Below are positions 16,945 to 24,251 of a stretch of DNA of 35,525 nucleotides, in pieces. Within the stretch, counting starts at the first letter, position 1. Each line of letters begins with the position of its first letter. The notes beneath the pieces are model-generated. The model saw only the letters and a list, made by a program, of their open reading frames with translations. It was not told the DNA's origin and did no database searches. This DNA is from Devosia elaeis (GTDB lineage: Bacteria > Pseudomonadota > Alphaproteobacteria > Rhizobiales > Devosiaceae). The position numbers were made by a program, and so were the translations under genes. Location of the stretch: positions 1-35,525 of the forward strand of contig NZ_LVVY01000093.1 in the NCBI RefSeq assembly GCF_001650025.1, read 5' to 3'.

Positions 16945-16971
16945 TTGGCACTCGTCTTTGGTGAGTGCTAA
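16945..16971 (-). promoter_or_regulatory. CIRCE operator (HrcA binding site)
   Basis: On the minus strand TTAGCACTC, nine-base spacer, GAGTGCCAA. The consensus is TTAGCACTC-N9-GAGTGCTAA, so one base departs from it (C for T in the second arm). It lies just downstream of the predicted promoter and about 47 bases before groES. HrcA repressor is expected to hold groESL down at normal temperature. Confidence 0.96.
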
Positions 16972-16983
16972 CAGGCTAGGGGG

Positions 16984-17012
16984 ATATAGGGAGGCGGCTC
17001 GGCCGGAGTCAA
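16984..17012 (-). promoter_or_regulatory. Sigma-70-type promoter of groESL
   Basis: TTGACT (17012-17007) and CTATAT (16989-16984) are spaced by 17 bases. A start near 16977 would place CIRCE at about +6 to +32. The -35 box is a near match to the alphaproteobacterial housekeeping consensus. Heat control by RpoH cannot be excluded. Confidence 0.75.
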
Positions 17013-17082
17013 GGCGCGTGAACCGAAGTTTTTTCTCGCGCGTTGAGTGTACATGAACCAGAGCCAATACGAGGTGCCGATC

Positions 17083-17442
17083 ATGCCCGCCCCCGCCGCC
17101 CGCCCCGTCACCGTCACCCCGATTGCCGGCCGGGTGCATGTCATTTTCGACGATGCCGAAATCGCCAGCTCCACCAAGGCCTTGCGCCTGGAATGGCAGG
17201 GCCGCGCGCCGCAATATTTCCTGCCGCTGGACGACGTGCATCCGGGCATTCTGGAGGCTTCCGACACCCAGCGCGACGACGAGGGCCCCGGCATGGCCCA
17301 TTTCTACACCATCAAGACCCTCACCGCCGACGGCGTGGACGAGGCCTGGTATTACCCCTATGCCGAAGGCGATTTCGCGCCCATCCGCGATCTTCTCACC
17401 TTTGCCGGCGCCCGCATCCGCATCGAGGTGACGGAGGTCTAG
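17083..17442 (+). CDS. DUF427 family protein
   Basis: 119 residues. The ATG at 17083 is chosen because GAGGTG lies six bases upstream; in-frame GTG 17047 and ATG 17053 overlap the groESL promoter side and have no such site. DUF427 is a small beta-rich cytoplasmic domain of unknown function; here IAGRVHVIFDDAEIASSTKA, YFLPLDDV and AWYYPYAEGDFAPIRD are typical (the last recalls the family's AWYYPxP signature). It overlaps the convergent DUF4260 gene by four bases at its end. Confidence 0.88.
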   Translation: MPAPAARPVTVTPIAGRVHVIFDDAEIASSTKALRLEWQGRAPQYFLPLDDVHPGILEASDTQRDDEGPGMAHFYTIKTLTADGVDEAWYYPYAEGDFAPIRDLLTFAGARIRIEVTEV

Positions 17443-17840
17443 CGCCCGCGCTTCTGCCCCAGTTCGCCCAGATGGGTATGTTTGAAGCCGGACGCATATT
17501 TCAGCCCATAGCCCAGGCTGCGGTCGAGCCCGATATGGGCCAGATGGATCAACGCCAGGTGCTGCAGGATTTCGATCCCGAGCAATATGCCGGTGGCGCC
17601 CATGGCCACGGGAACCAGGTAATTATGCGCGATATTGTAGATGATCGCGCCTGCCTTGTTGCCCATCGCATAGCCCGCAAAGGACAGGTCGGGCGCGAAC
17701 AGCAGGAGTGCGAAAAGCCAGACTGCGCCGCCTAGGCCGAAATAGAGCGCTGTCGCCGCCAGGAGCACGGCCAATCCCTCCAGCCTGAGGACAGTGCGAA
17801 CTTGGCCGCTCACGGGGCCGAAATCATTCTGGATTGTCAT
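17439..17840 (-). CDS. DUF4260 family membrane protein
   Basis: 133 residues from ATG 17840: AGGAG lies six bases before it, whereas the in-frame ATG at 17846 touches that site. Three or four hydrophobic helices (about 18-50 and 65-95) and the segment LAHIGLDRSLGYGLKYASGF with HTHLG at the end are typical of DUF4260, a family of unknown function. It ends on the end of DUF427, opposite strand. Confidence 0.82.
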   Translation of the reverse strand: MTIQNDFGPVSGQVRTVLRLEGLAVLLAATALYFGLGGAVWLFALLLFAPDLSFAGYAMGNKAGAIIYNIAHNYLVPVAMGATGILLGIEILQHLALIHLAHIGLDRSLGYGLKYASGFKHTHLGELGQKRGR

Positions 17841-18010
17841 GCTCATCTCCTATGCTGCGACAGGGCAAACCTAGTGTCGATGGTGCCTATGCAAAATTGT
17901 CCAAACCTGTCGGCATGATATCCGATTTTGAATAGGGCGCGATGAGGCGCGCTCCGATGAGCGCCTATACCCTCTTCCTTCCGCCCGCGGACTGGGCCAT
18001 AAGGCAGATC

Positions 18011-18199
18011 ATGAGCGAAAAATCATCTTTGCAGATCAAGCTACGCCGCAAAGGCGGCGTCGGTCCCAACGCGAACTGGCACTGGGAAGTGCAGGACGAA
18101 GAGGGCAAGGTCCTCAAATCCGGTAGCGCCGTGGGCGAAGAGCACAAGGCCTTCGCCACCGCCCGCATCGCCAAGGAAAAGCTGGAAGCCGGCCGCTAG
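18011..18199 (+). CDS. Small hypothetical protein
   Basis: 62 residues from the ATG at 18011, with AAGG upstream; an in-frame ATG at 17942 would add an atypical N-terminus. A basic beginning (LQIKLRRKGG) leads to NWHWEVQDEEGKVLKSG and an Ala/Lys-rich helix (AFATARIAKEKLEAGR). It looks like a compact two-stranded sheet plus helix. Conserved-looking but of unknown function. It is 23 bases before the EamA gene and probably shares its transcript. Confidence 0.7.
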   Translation: MSEKSSLQIKLRRKGGVGPNANWHWEVQDEEGKVLKSGSAVGEEHKAFATARIAKEKLEAGR

Positions 18200-18222
18200 G
18201 CGCCAGCGCGGATAGGATCGAC

Positions 18223-19191
18223 GTGACCATGCCCGCCGGCGAGAGCGACGCCGAACCGCCATCGACCCAGCTTGGCGGCCCCCTGCGCGGCATCGCGCTC
18301 AAGGTGGCCTCGGTCTGCTGTTTCGTGGTCATGGCCACCATGCTCAAGGCCACCGAGACGGTGCCCGCGGGCGAAATGGTGTTCTTCCGCTCCTTCTTCG
18401 CCCTGTTGCCGGTCCTGGCCTGGCTGGCTTGGAAGGGCCGGCTCGCCCATGCCTTCGCCACCAGGCGTCCCTTCGGCCATTTCCTGCGCGGCCTGATTGG
18501 CGTCGCCTCCATGGCCATGGGCTTTTTCGCCCTGACGCGCCTGCCCCTGCCCGAGGCGACCGCCATCGGCTATGCCTCCCCGCTTATCATCGTTATTCTC
18601 TCCGCCCTGCTGTTGCGCGAACGGGTCCATATCTTCCGCTGGACCACGGTGCTGGTCGGGCTGATCGGGGTGGTCATCATCCTTTTGCCGCGCATCACCA
18701 TCTTTTCCGGCGCCGCGCCCATGGCCGACGGCACCACGATCGGGGCGCTGGCGGCGCTGGCGGGCGCCTGCGCCTCGGCCTTTGCCATGCTGCAGGTGCG
18801 CACCCTGGTGCAGACCGAGCGCACCGAGGTCATCGTCACCTATTTCTTCGTCAGCGCCAGCATCCTGAGCCTCCTCACCCTGCCGTTCGGCTGGATCTGG
18901 CCCACGCCCGAACAGGCGGCCCTGCTGATCGGCGCCGGCTTTTTCGGCGGCATCGGCCAGCTCCTGCTGACCTCGTGCTATCGCTATGCCGACATGTCGG
19001 TCATCGCGCCGTTCGAATATGTGTCGCTGATCCTCACTATCATCATCGGCTTCCTGATCTTCGCCGACGTGCCCACCATTCCCATGCTGATCGGCGCGGT
19101 GATCATCGTGGGCTCCGGCATCGCCGTCATCCTGCGCGAACGCTGGCTCGGCCTCGACCGCACCCGCTCCCGCGAAGCCAATACGCCCTGA
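18223..19191 (+). CDS. EamA-type (DMT superfamily) transporter
   Basis: 322 residues with ten predicted membrane helices in two EamA repeats (about 22-155 and 175-308). The start is the GTG at 18223 with AGGA six bases upstream; ATG 18229 is an alternative. Motifs such as FFRSFFALLPVLAW, ATAIGYASPLIIVILSALLL and APFEYVSLILTIIIGFLIF are typical of inner-membrane metabolite exporters of the RhaT/SAM-transporter type. Substrate unknown. It converges with the sigma-54 regulator gene 15 bases away. Confidence 0.9.
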   Translation: MTMPAGESDAEPPSTQLGGPLRGIALKVASVCCFVVMATMLKATETVPAGEMVFFRSFFALLPVLAWLAWKGRLAHAFATRRPFGHFLRGLIGVASMAMGFFALTRLPLPEATAIGYASPLIIVILSALLLRERVHIFRWTTVLVGLIGVVIILLPRITIFSGAAPMADGTTIGALAALAGACASAFAMLQVRTLVQTERTEVIVTYFFVSASILSLLTLPFGWIWPTPEQAALLIGAGFFGGIGQLLLTSCYRYADMSVIAPFEYVSLILTIIIGFLIFADVPTIPMLIGAVIIVGSGIAVILRERWLGLDRTRSREANTP

Positions 19192-19206
19192 TCTGTTCCG
19201 ATAGCT

Positions 19207-20637
19207 TTAGCCGGCCGCGGCCATCTCGGCCCAGTTCTGTCGCTTGCGATAGATGGTGGAGGGGCTGATTTCGAGCGCCGCCGCGGCCAGCGAGATATTG
19301 CCGCCAAAGACCGCGATCGCGTCCTCGATGATGCGCTGTTCCTGCTGCCACATCGGCAGCACGGCGCGGCGATTGTCGGCCCGGGGCGCTTCCACCGGGG
19401 CAGGGGCCGCACCCTGCGATTCGATATCGGCGGCCGAGAGCATGGCGGCGTCGATCTCCCCGCCATCGAACATCACCACCATGCGGCGGATCAGGTTCTG
19501 CAATTGCCGCACATTGCCCGGCCAGTCCGCCGCCGTCAGTTGCTGGGCCGCGTCCTGGGTGAAGCCGGAAAAGCTCTTGTGCTCCTCCCGGGCATAGCGC
19601 GCCAGGAAATGGCGGGCCAGCACCATCACGTCGCTCGGCCGCTGGCGCAGCGGCGGCAGGTGAATGGGCAGCACATGCAGGCGATAGAACAGGTCCTCGC
19701 GGAATTTCCGCTCGGCGATCAATTGCATGGGATTGCGATTGGTGGCGCAGATCACCCGCACATCGACCTTGCGCGCCGCCGTCTCGCCCACGCGGCTCAG
19801 CATGCCCGTCTGCAGGAAGCGCAGCAATTTCGATTGCAGCGACAGGTCCATTTCCCCGATTTCATCGAGAAACAGCGTGCCGCCATCGGCCAATTCCGCC
19901 GCGCCCTTGCGGTCGTCATGGGCGCCGGTAAAGGCCCCGCGCACCACGCCGAACAATTCGCTTTCCATCAGGTCGCGCGGAATGGCGGCGCAATTGATGG
20001 CGACGAAGCGCCGCTCATATCGCGGCCCCTGGGCATGCAGCGCCTCGGCGCAGACATCCTTGCCGGTGCCGCTTTCCCCGGTGATGAAGACCGGCGCCGA
20101 GGAGGTGGCGACGCGCCCGATCTGCTCGTAGAGGAATTGCATGGCGCTCGAGGCGCCCACGAAGCCGGCATAATCGGTCACGACCGGTTCGGGCCCGGTT
20201 TCCGCGCCCAGGCACCGCGGCCGCCCGTGGCGCTGCGCCAATTCGCCGATGCGGCTGGCCAGGGCAGCGCCGCTGACCGGCTTGGCCAGGTAATCATGCG
20301 CGCCGGCGCGCATGGCGCCCAGCGCCGCGCTCACCGAGCCGCTATCGGCCACGGCCAGCACCAGCGCGCCCTCGGCCAGCCGCACCAGCCTTCCCATGGC
20401 ATCCTCGATACTCGGCGCCAGGTCGGCAAGGCTGCCCAGGTCGGCGATGATGATGTCGAAGCGCGCCTGCCGCAGCTTTTCCGCCGCCAGGCGACCATTT
20501 TCGGCAATGGCGACGCGCGGGGCGACCAGCAGTTTTTCGCTCAGCGCCCGGCCCATGCGGCGCGCGCTGTCCCCGTCGCTGTCGATCAGCAGGAGCTGGC
20601 CGTTAAGGGCATTGTCGCTTCCGCTCGTCATCGTCAT
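19207..20637 (-). CDS. Sigma-54-dependent response regulator (receiver, AAA+, Fis HTH)
   Basis: 476 residues from ATG 20637 (AGGG upstream; ATG 20631 also possible). The receiver domain (about 13-130) has Asp66 as likely phosphorylation site (FDIIIADLGS) and Lys119 in YLAKP; the acidic pair is in IDSDGD. The AAA+ domain (155-390) shows Walker A GESGTGKD (187-194), the sigma-54 loop GAFTGA (234-239) and Walker B GGTLFLDEIGEM (252-263). The C-terminal Fis-type helix-turn-helix is at about 436-470. It activates sigma-54 promoters on phosphorylation. No histidine kinase lies beside it; the divergent EAL-like gene is the likeliest partner or target. Confidence 0.95.
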   Translation of the reverse strand: MTMTSGSDNALNGQLLLIDSDGDSARRMGRALSEKLLVAPRVAIAENGRLAAEKLRQARFDIIIADLGSLADLAPSIEDAMGRLVRLAEGALVLAVADSGSVSAALGAMRAGAHDYLAKPVSGAALASRIGELAQRHGRPRCLGAETGPEPVVTDYAGFVGASSAMQFLYEQIGRVATSSAPVFITGESGTGKDVCAEALHAQGPRYERRFVAINCAAIPRDLMESELFGVVRGAFTGAHDDRKGAAELADGGTLFLDEIGEMDLSLQSKLLRFLQTGMLSRVGETAARKVDVRVICATNRNPMQLIAERKFREDLFYRLHVLPIHLPPLRQRPSDVMVLARHFLARYAREEHKSFSGFTQDAAQQLTAADWPGNVRQLQNLIRRMVVMFDGGEIDAAMLSAADIESQGAAPAPVEAPRADNRRAVLPMWQQEQRIIEDAIAVFGGNISLAAAALEISPSTIYRKRQNWAEMAAAG

Positions 20638-20686
20638 CACGCGTTTTACCCTGGTCTCGCCCGCAGCCGGGCCGTTCTTCTGGTTG

Positions 20687-20703
20687 ATCCGATTGTTTCG
20701 GAT
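20687..20703. promoter_or_regulatory. Small inverted repeat upstream of the sigma-54 regulator
   Basis: ATCCGA (20687-20692), five bases, TCGGAT (20698-20703), about 50 bases before the regulator start and in the gap shared with the EAL-like gene. Such a dyad could bind a regulator, perhaps this one. No -24/-12 (GG/GC) sigma-54 promoter could be identified with confidence. Confidence 0.3.
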
Positions 20704-20885
20704 TAGGGTAAATATTCCGTTCGCGCCGCTCCGCCGAAAGCCGCCGCCGGGGCCACCGGGACGTGTCAGATCGGCACAGGGCAGGGCGCGCCATCGGGCC
20801 GTCGCGCCGGGGAAAAGCGCGGAAATAGGCCGGGGACAGAGTGGCGACGGCGCTTTTTCGGGTCTTGCCGGGATGCTATGAAAAT

Positions 20886-22166
20886 ATGCCGAATCCCCGG
20901 CGCCACGAAGGGATTGCAGGTCCGCCCGTGCAGGCATTGGTTTATTCGTTCATCGCGCTGTCCGCCGCCGGCCTGGGGGCATTGAGCTATTTCGCGCTGA
21001 GCTTCACGCCGGCCAATGCCATCCTGGCCGCTTTGGTCTTTGGCTGCATCGGCGTGGTGGCGATGGAGCGCATGCTGCGCATCCGCGCCGAAAACCGGCT
21101 GGAACGCGCCATCGAGGACTTGTCCCGCCTGCTCGCCACCGACGCCCAGGCCGGCGCCGTGCTCGGCCAGCGCATCAATGCCATTGCCGATACCAATCCC
21201 GGCCAGCGCCTCGAAACCGTCGAGGCCGATATTTCCGTACTCGGCACCGTCATCCGCCAGGTCGCCGAGGCCGTGGCGGAAGTCGAGGACAAGCTGGCAA
21301 GCACCGGCCCGCGCCGCGACGCGCCCATGAAGACTCCCGGGCGGGTCATTCCCGCTCCGGCCCCGGCGCCCGACAGGGAGCCGGTCATTCCGCTCGAAAC
21401 CCTGCGCCAGGCCGTGGCCGATAAAAGGCTGGCCTTTCACCTCCAGCCCATCCTGCGCCTGCCCCATCGCCGCGTCGCCGCCTATGACCTGATGCCGCGC
21501 CTGCTGCTGGACGATGGCGATTGGGCCGATCCGGCCGATTTCATGCCCCGGCGCGGCGGTTATGACCTGGTGCGCCAGATCGAGGCTTCGGCGCTGATGG
21601 AGGCGGTGGCCGTCGCCCGTCGCGCCCGCACCGGCGGCGCGCCGGTCATTCTCCATGTGCCGCTGTCCTGCGCCACTTTAGGCGATGGCCCGGCCGCCGA
21701 ACGGATGCTGGGCATCCTCGACGCCAATCGCGCCATACTGGAAGGCCTGACCTTCCTTGTCGCCGAAAGCGAATGGCTGGCGCTGACCGGGCATGAGCGC
21801 GCCGTCATCGAGCAGATCGGCCGCAAGGGCGCCGGCTTCTCGCTGGGCGGGGCCACCTCGCTGCGCCTCGACATGGCCGAGCTGGCCGCCTCGGGCCTGC
21901 GTGCCCTGCGGGTCGAGGCGGCGCGGCTGATCGAAGCGCCAGAGGCGCTCACCGATTTCCACGTCTCCGACATTTCCGATTATCTGGCGCGCTTCGACGT
22001 CGCCCTCATCGCCACCGCCATCGCCAATGAGCGGCAGATCGTCGAATTGCTCGACAGCGATATCCTGCTCGTCCAGGGCGATTACCTCGCCCCGCCCGGC
22101 CCGATCCGCCAGGACCTTTCCCTCGACGCCAACCGCACCATCACCCCGCAATTGAAGCGGGGCTAG
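20886..22166 (+). CDS. Degenerate EAL-domain membrane protein
   Basis: About 426 residues from ATG 20886; GTG 20841 and GTG 20928 are other possible starts. Two membrane helices (about 18-38 and 41-60) anchor it, followed by a helical stretch (65-150) and an EAL-like domain (about 170-415). Family landmarks are altered: the LQPIL strand is kept, but EALLR is replaced by YDLMPRL and the DDFG region by LGGATSL. The metal and catalytic residues for cyclic-di-GMP breakdown are therefore missing, and it is probably a binding or scaffold protein. It is divergent from the sigma-54 regulator. Confidence 0.85.
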   Translation: MPNPRRHEGIAGPPVQALVYSFIALSAAGLGALSYFALSFTPANAILAALVFGCIGVVAMERMLRIRAENRLERAIEDLSRLLATDAQAGAVLGQRINAIADTNPGQRLETVEADISVLGTVIRQVAEAVAEVEDKLASTGPRRDAPMKTPGRVIPAPAPAPDREPVIPLETLRQAVADKRLAFHLQPILRLPHRRVAAYDLMPRLLLDDGDWADPADFMPRRGGYDLVRQIEASALMEAVAVARRARTGGAPVILHVPLSCATLGDGPAAERMLGILDANRAILEGLTFLVAESEWLALTGHERAVIEQIGRKGAGFSLGGATSLRLDMAELAASGLRALRVEAARLIEAPEALTDFHVSDISDYLARFDVALIATAIANERQIVELLDSDILLVQGDYLAPPGPIRQDLSLDANRTITPQLKRG

Positions 22167-22191
22167 GACCTCTCGTCACAGGGTGAGCGGC

Positions 22192-23163
22192 CTATCCGAA
22201 AAAGCCCAGCTTTTCGTCCAGCGCGCCGATCGGGGCGGCATCGGCGATAAGGGCGCGGGCCTCGCGCGAATCCCGGTCCATGGCGGCAATCAGTTCGTCG
22301 AGGCCGGAAAACACCTCCTGGCCCCGGATATGGCCGATCAGGGCGATCTGCAGGGTCTGGCCGTAGATATCCTCGTCGAAATCGAACAGATGCGTTTCGA
22401 AGGGCGGGCGCTGGTTGTCGAACATCGGCTTGCCATAGGCGGCCACGCCGTCGAACAGGCGCGTGCCCAGCCTGGCCCGCACGGCATAGACGCCCTGGGC
22501 CAGCTGGAAGCCATTCGGGGTCATGGTATTGGCGGTGGGAAAGCCCAGTTCCCGGCCGCGCTGGTCTCCCTGCACCACGCAGCCATCGAAGAACCAGTGA
22601 TAGCCCAGCAGGCGATTGGCGGCGGCGACGGCGCCTTCGGACAGGGCGGCGCGAATGCGCGAGGAGGAAATGGGCTCGTCGCCCTCATCCATGAGGTCGA
22701 GCGTCTCGACCGCGAAGCCGGCCCGCTCGCCGGCCGCCTTGAGGAAGGCCGGAGTGCCACGACGCTGGCGGCCGAAATGAAAATCGGACCCGGTGATCAC
22801 GCCCCTGGCGCCGAGCTGGTCGACCAGGATGGTCTCGACGAAATCCTCGGCCTCGGTCTGCGAAAAGGCATGGTCGAAGGGCAGGATGATGATGCCGTCG
22901 AGCCCGAGCGCTTCGGCCAGGCGCGCCTTGGCATCGCCCTGGGTCAGCCGGAACATGAACGGGGCCGGCGCGAAGACATCGCGCGGATGCGGCTCGAAGG
23001 TGAGCATGAGCGCCGGCACGCCGGCCGCGTTTGCGCTCTGGCGCAGTGCGGCGATGATCGATTGGTGGCCCCGATGCAGGCCGTCGAAATTGCCGATGGC
23101 GACATAGGCGCCGCGCAGGTGTTCCGGCAGCTCGGCCAGGCTGGAAAGACGGATGAAGGTCAA
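22192..23163 (-). CDS. ribF: Bifunctional riboflavin kinase / FAD synthetase
   Basis: 323 residues from the TTG at 23163, six bases after the stop of the HAD gene. No ATG is available before the conserved region, and a longer upstream frame only overlaps the HAD gene out of phase. RibF makes FMN from riboflavin, then FAD. The N-terminal nucleotidyltransferase domain shows AIGNFDGLHRGHQ (about 22-34) and the ISSSRIRAAL signature (about 163-172). The C-terminal kinase domain shows GRELGFPTANT (about 199-209) and a PFETHLFDFDEDIYG segment (about 250-264). HAD-ribF order is common in Hyphomicrobiales. Confidence 0.95.
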   Translation of the reverse strand: MTFIRLSSLAELPEHLRGAYVAIGNFDGLHRGHQSIIAALRQSANAAGVPALMLTFEPHPRDVFAPAPFMFRLTQGDAKARLAEALGLDGIIILPFDHAFSQTEAEDFVETILVDQLGARGVITGSDFHFGRQRRGTPAFLKAAGERAGFAVETLDLMDEGDEPISSSRIRAALSEGAVAAANRLLGYHWFFDGCVVQGDQRGRELGFPTANTMTPNGFQLAQGVYAVRARLGTRLFDGVAAYGKPMFDNQRPPFETHLFDFDEDIYGQTLQIALIGHIRGQEVFSGLDELIAAMDRDSREARALIADAAPIGALDEKLGFFG

Positions 23164-23168
23164 TTGCG

Positions 23169-24035
23169 CTACCAGCTCAGGCGGGGGAGGTAGCCGGCGG
23201 TGCGGGCACGGCTGGGGGCGATGAGATCGGCGATGGCCTGCGGATCGGGCTTGCCGAAGGCGTCCAGTTCGGCGGCATGGATCGACCCGGTGATGAACAG
23301 CAGGTCGATGCCGAACTGGGCCGCGCCGGTGGCATCGGTGCGCACGCTGTCGCCGATGGCGAGCACCCGCGCCTTGTCGAGATTGCCGCCTGCGGCTTCC
23401 TCGGCGAGCCTGTAGGCTTCCTCGTAGATGGGCTGATAGGGCTTGCCGGCCATATGCACCATGCCGCCCATGGCCGAATAGAGATCGCCCAGCGCGCCGC
23501 CGCAATAGATGATCTTGTCGCCATGCTCCACCACCCGGTCGGGATTGGCGCAGATCATCGGCAGCTTGCGGCTGAGCCAGAGCCGGGCCCGCTCGCGATA
23601 CATTTCGGGGGTATCGTCATCGGTATCGAGATCGGTGACCACGACAACTTCGGCTTCCTCGGCGCCGGTGCGGCGCACGTCCAACCCTTCGTAAAGCGCG
23701 TCGTCCTCGGTGGCCGGGCCGACATGGTGGATGGCCTTGCCGCGATATTTCTCGATCATGACGCGGGTGGCGTCGCCCGAGGAGACGATGGCGTCATAGG
23801 CATCGCGCGGCACGCCGAGCCGGTCCAGCATGGCGACGATGGGGCCCGACGGACGCGGCGCATTGGTGATCAGCACCACGCGGCCTCCGCCCTGGCGGAA
23901 TTTCTGCAGCGCCTCGACGGCCTCGGGAAAGGCCGCGACGCCATTGTGGATGACACCCCAGACATCGCTCAGCACCGCATCATAGCGGCCGGAAAGATCG
24001 GAAAGACCGGAAATGGTCGGCAGCGGGCTGGTCAT
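23169..24035 (-). CDS. HAD-superfamily phosphatase, class IIA (TIGR01459-type)
   Basis: 288 residues. Motif I is DVWGVIHNG (Asp24 in VLSDVWGVIHNG), motif II is in LITNAPRPS, and motif III/IV lies in RVLAIGDSVRTDATGAAQFG. The long cap between them (about 80-190) marks the NagD/class IIA group. TIGR01459 proteins are cytoplasmic phosphatases of uncertain substrate found next to ribF in alphaproteobacteria; a sugar phosphate or nucleotide is possible. It shares a leftward unit with ribF (5-base gap). Confidence 0.93.
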   Translation of the reverse strand: MTSPLPTISGLSDLSGRYDAVLSDVWGVIHNGVAAFPEAVEALQKFRQGGGRVVLITNAPRPSGPIVAMLDRLGVPRDAYDAIVSSGDATRVMIEKYRGKAIHHVGPATEDDALYEGLDVRRTGAEEAEVVVVTDLDTDDDTPEMYRERARLWLSRKLPMICANPDRVVEHGDKIIYCGGALGDLYSAMGGMVHMAGKPYQPIYEEAYRLAEEAAGGNLDKARVLAIGDSVRTDATGAAQFGIDLLFITGSIHAAELDAFGKPDPQAIADLIAPSRARTAGYLPRLSW

Positions 24036-24145
24036 GGCGTGCTTTCGGCAATGGCGGCTGAATGTATGCCCTATGTGGCAGTTTGCGCCGCCGGATCAAG
24101 CAAAAAGCTCAGTGCCGCGTGCGGCGCCGGCGCGGAAGAACTTCC

Positions 24146-24156
24146 TTAACCGTAAA
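24146..24156 (+). promoter_or_regulatory. TTAACC half-site upstream of the chemoreceptor gene (possible CtrA site)
   Basis: TTAACCGTAAA lies about 100 bases before the chemoreceptor start. TTAACC is the CtrA half-site, and CtrA controls motility genes in many alphaproteobacteria. Only one good half-site is seen. Confidence 0.3.
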
Positions 24157-24251
24157 TTCCTAATGTTCGCCAGCGCCATGGCAGCGGGGGCGGAGCCGTC
24201 GCGGCCGGGTTGATTTCAAGGCTTGATGCCGCAATGTGGGGCTCTTCGACC

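Noticed and set aside
22192..23505. A longer ribF reading frame starting inside the HAD gene
   Set aside because: The extra N-terminal part is an out-of-phase translation of the HAD gene. The RibF family begins near the TTG at 23163.
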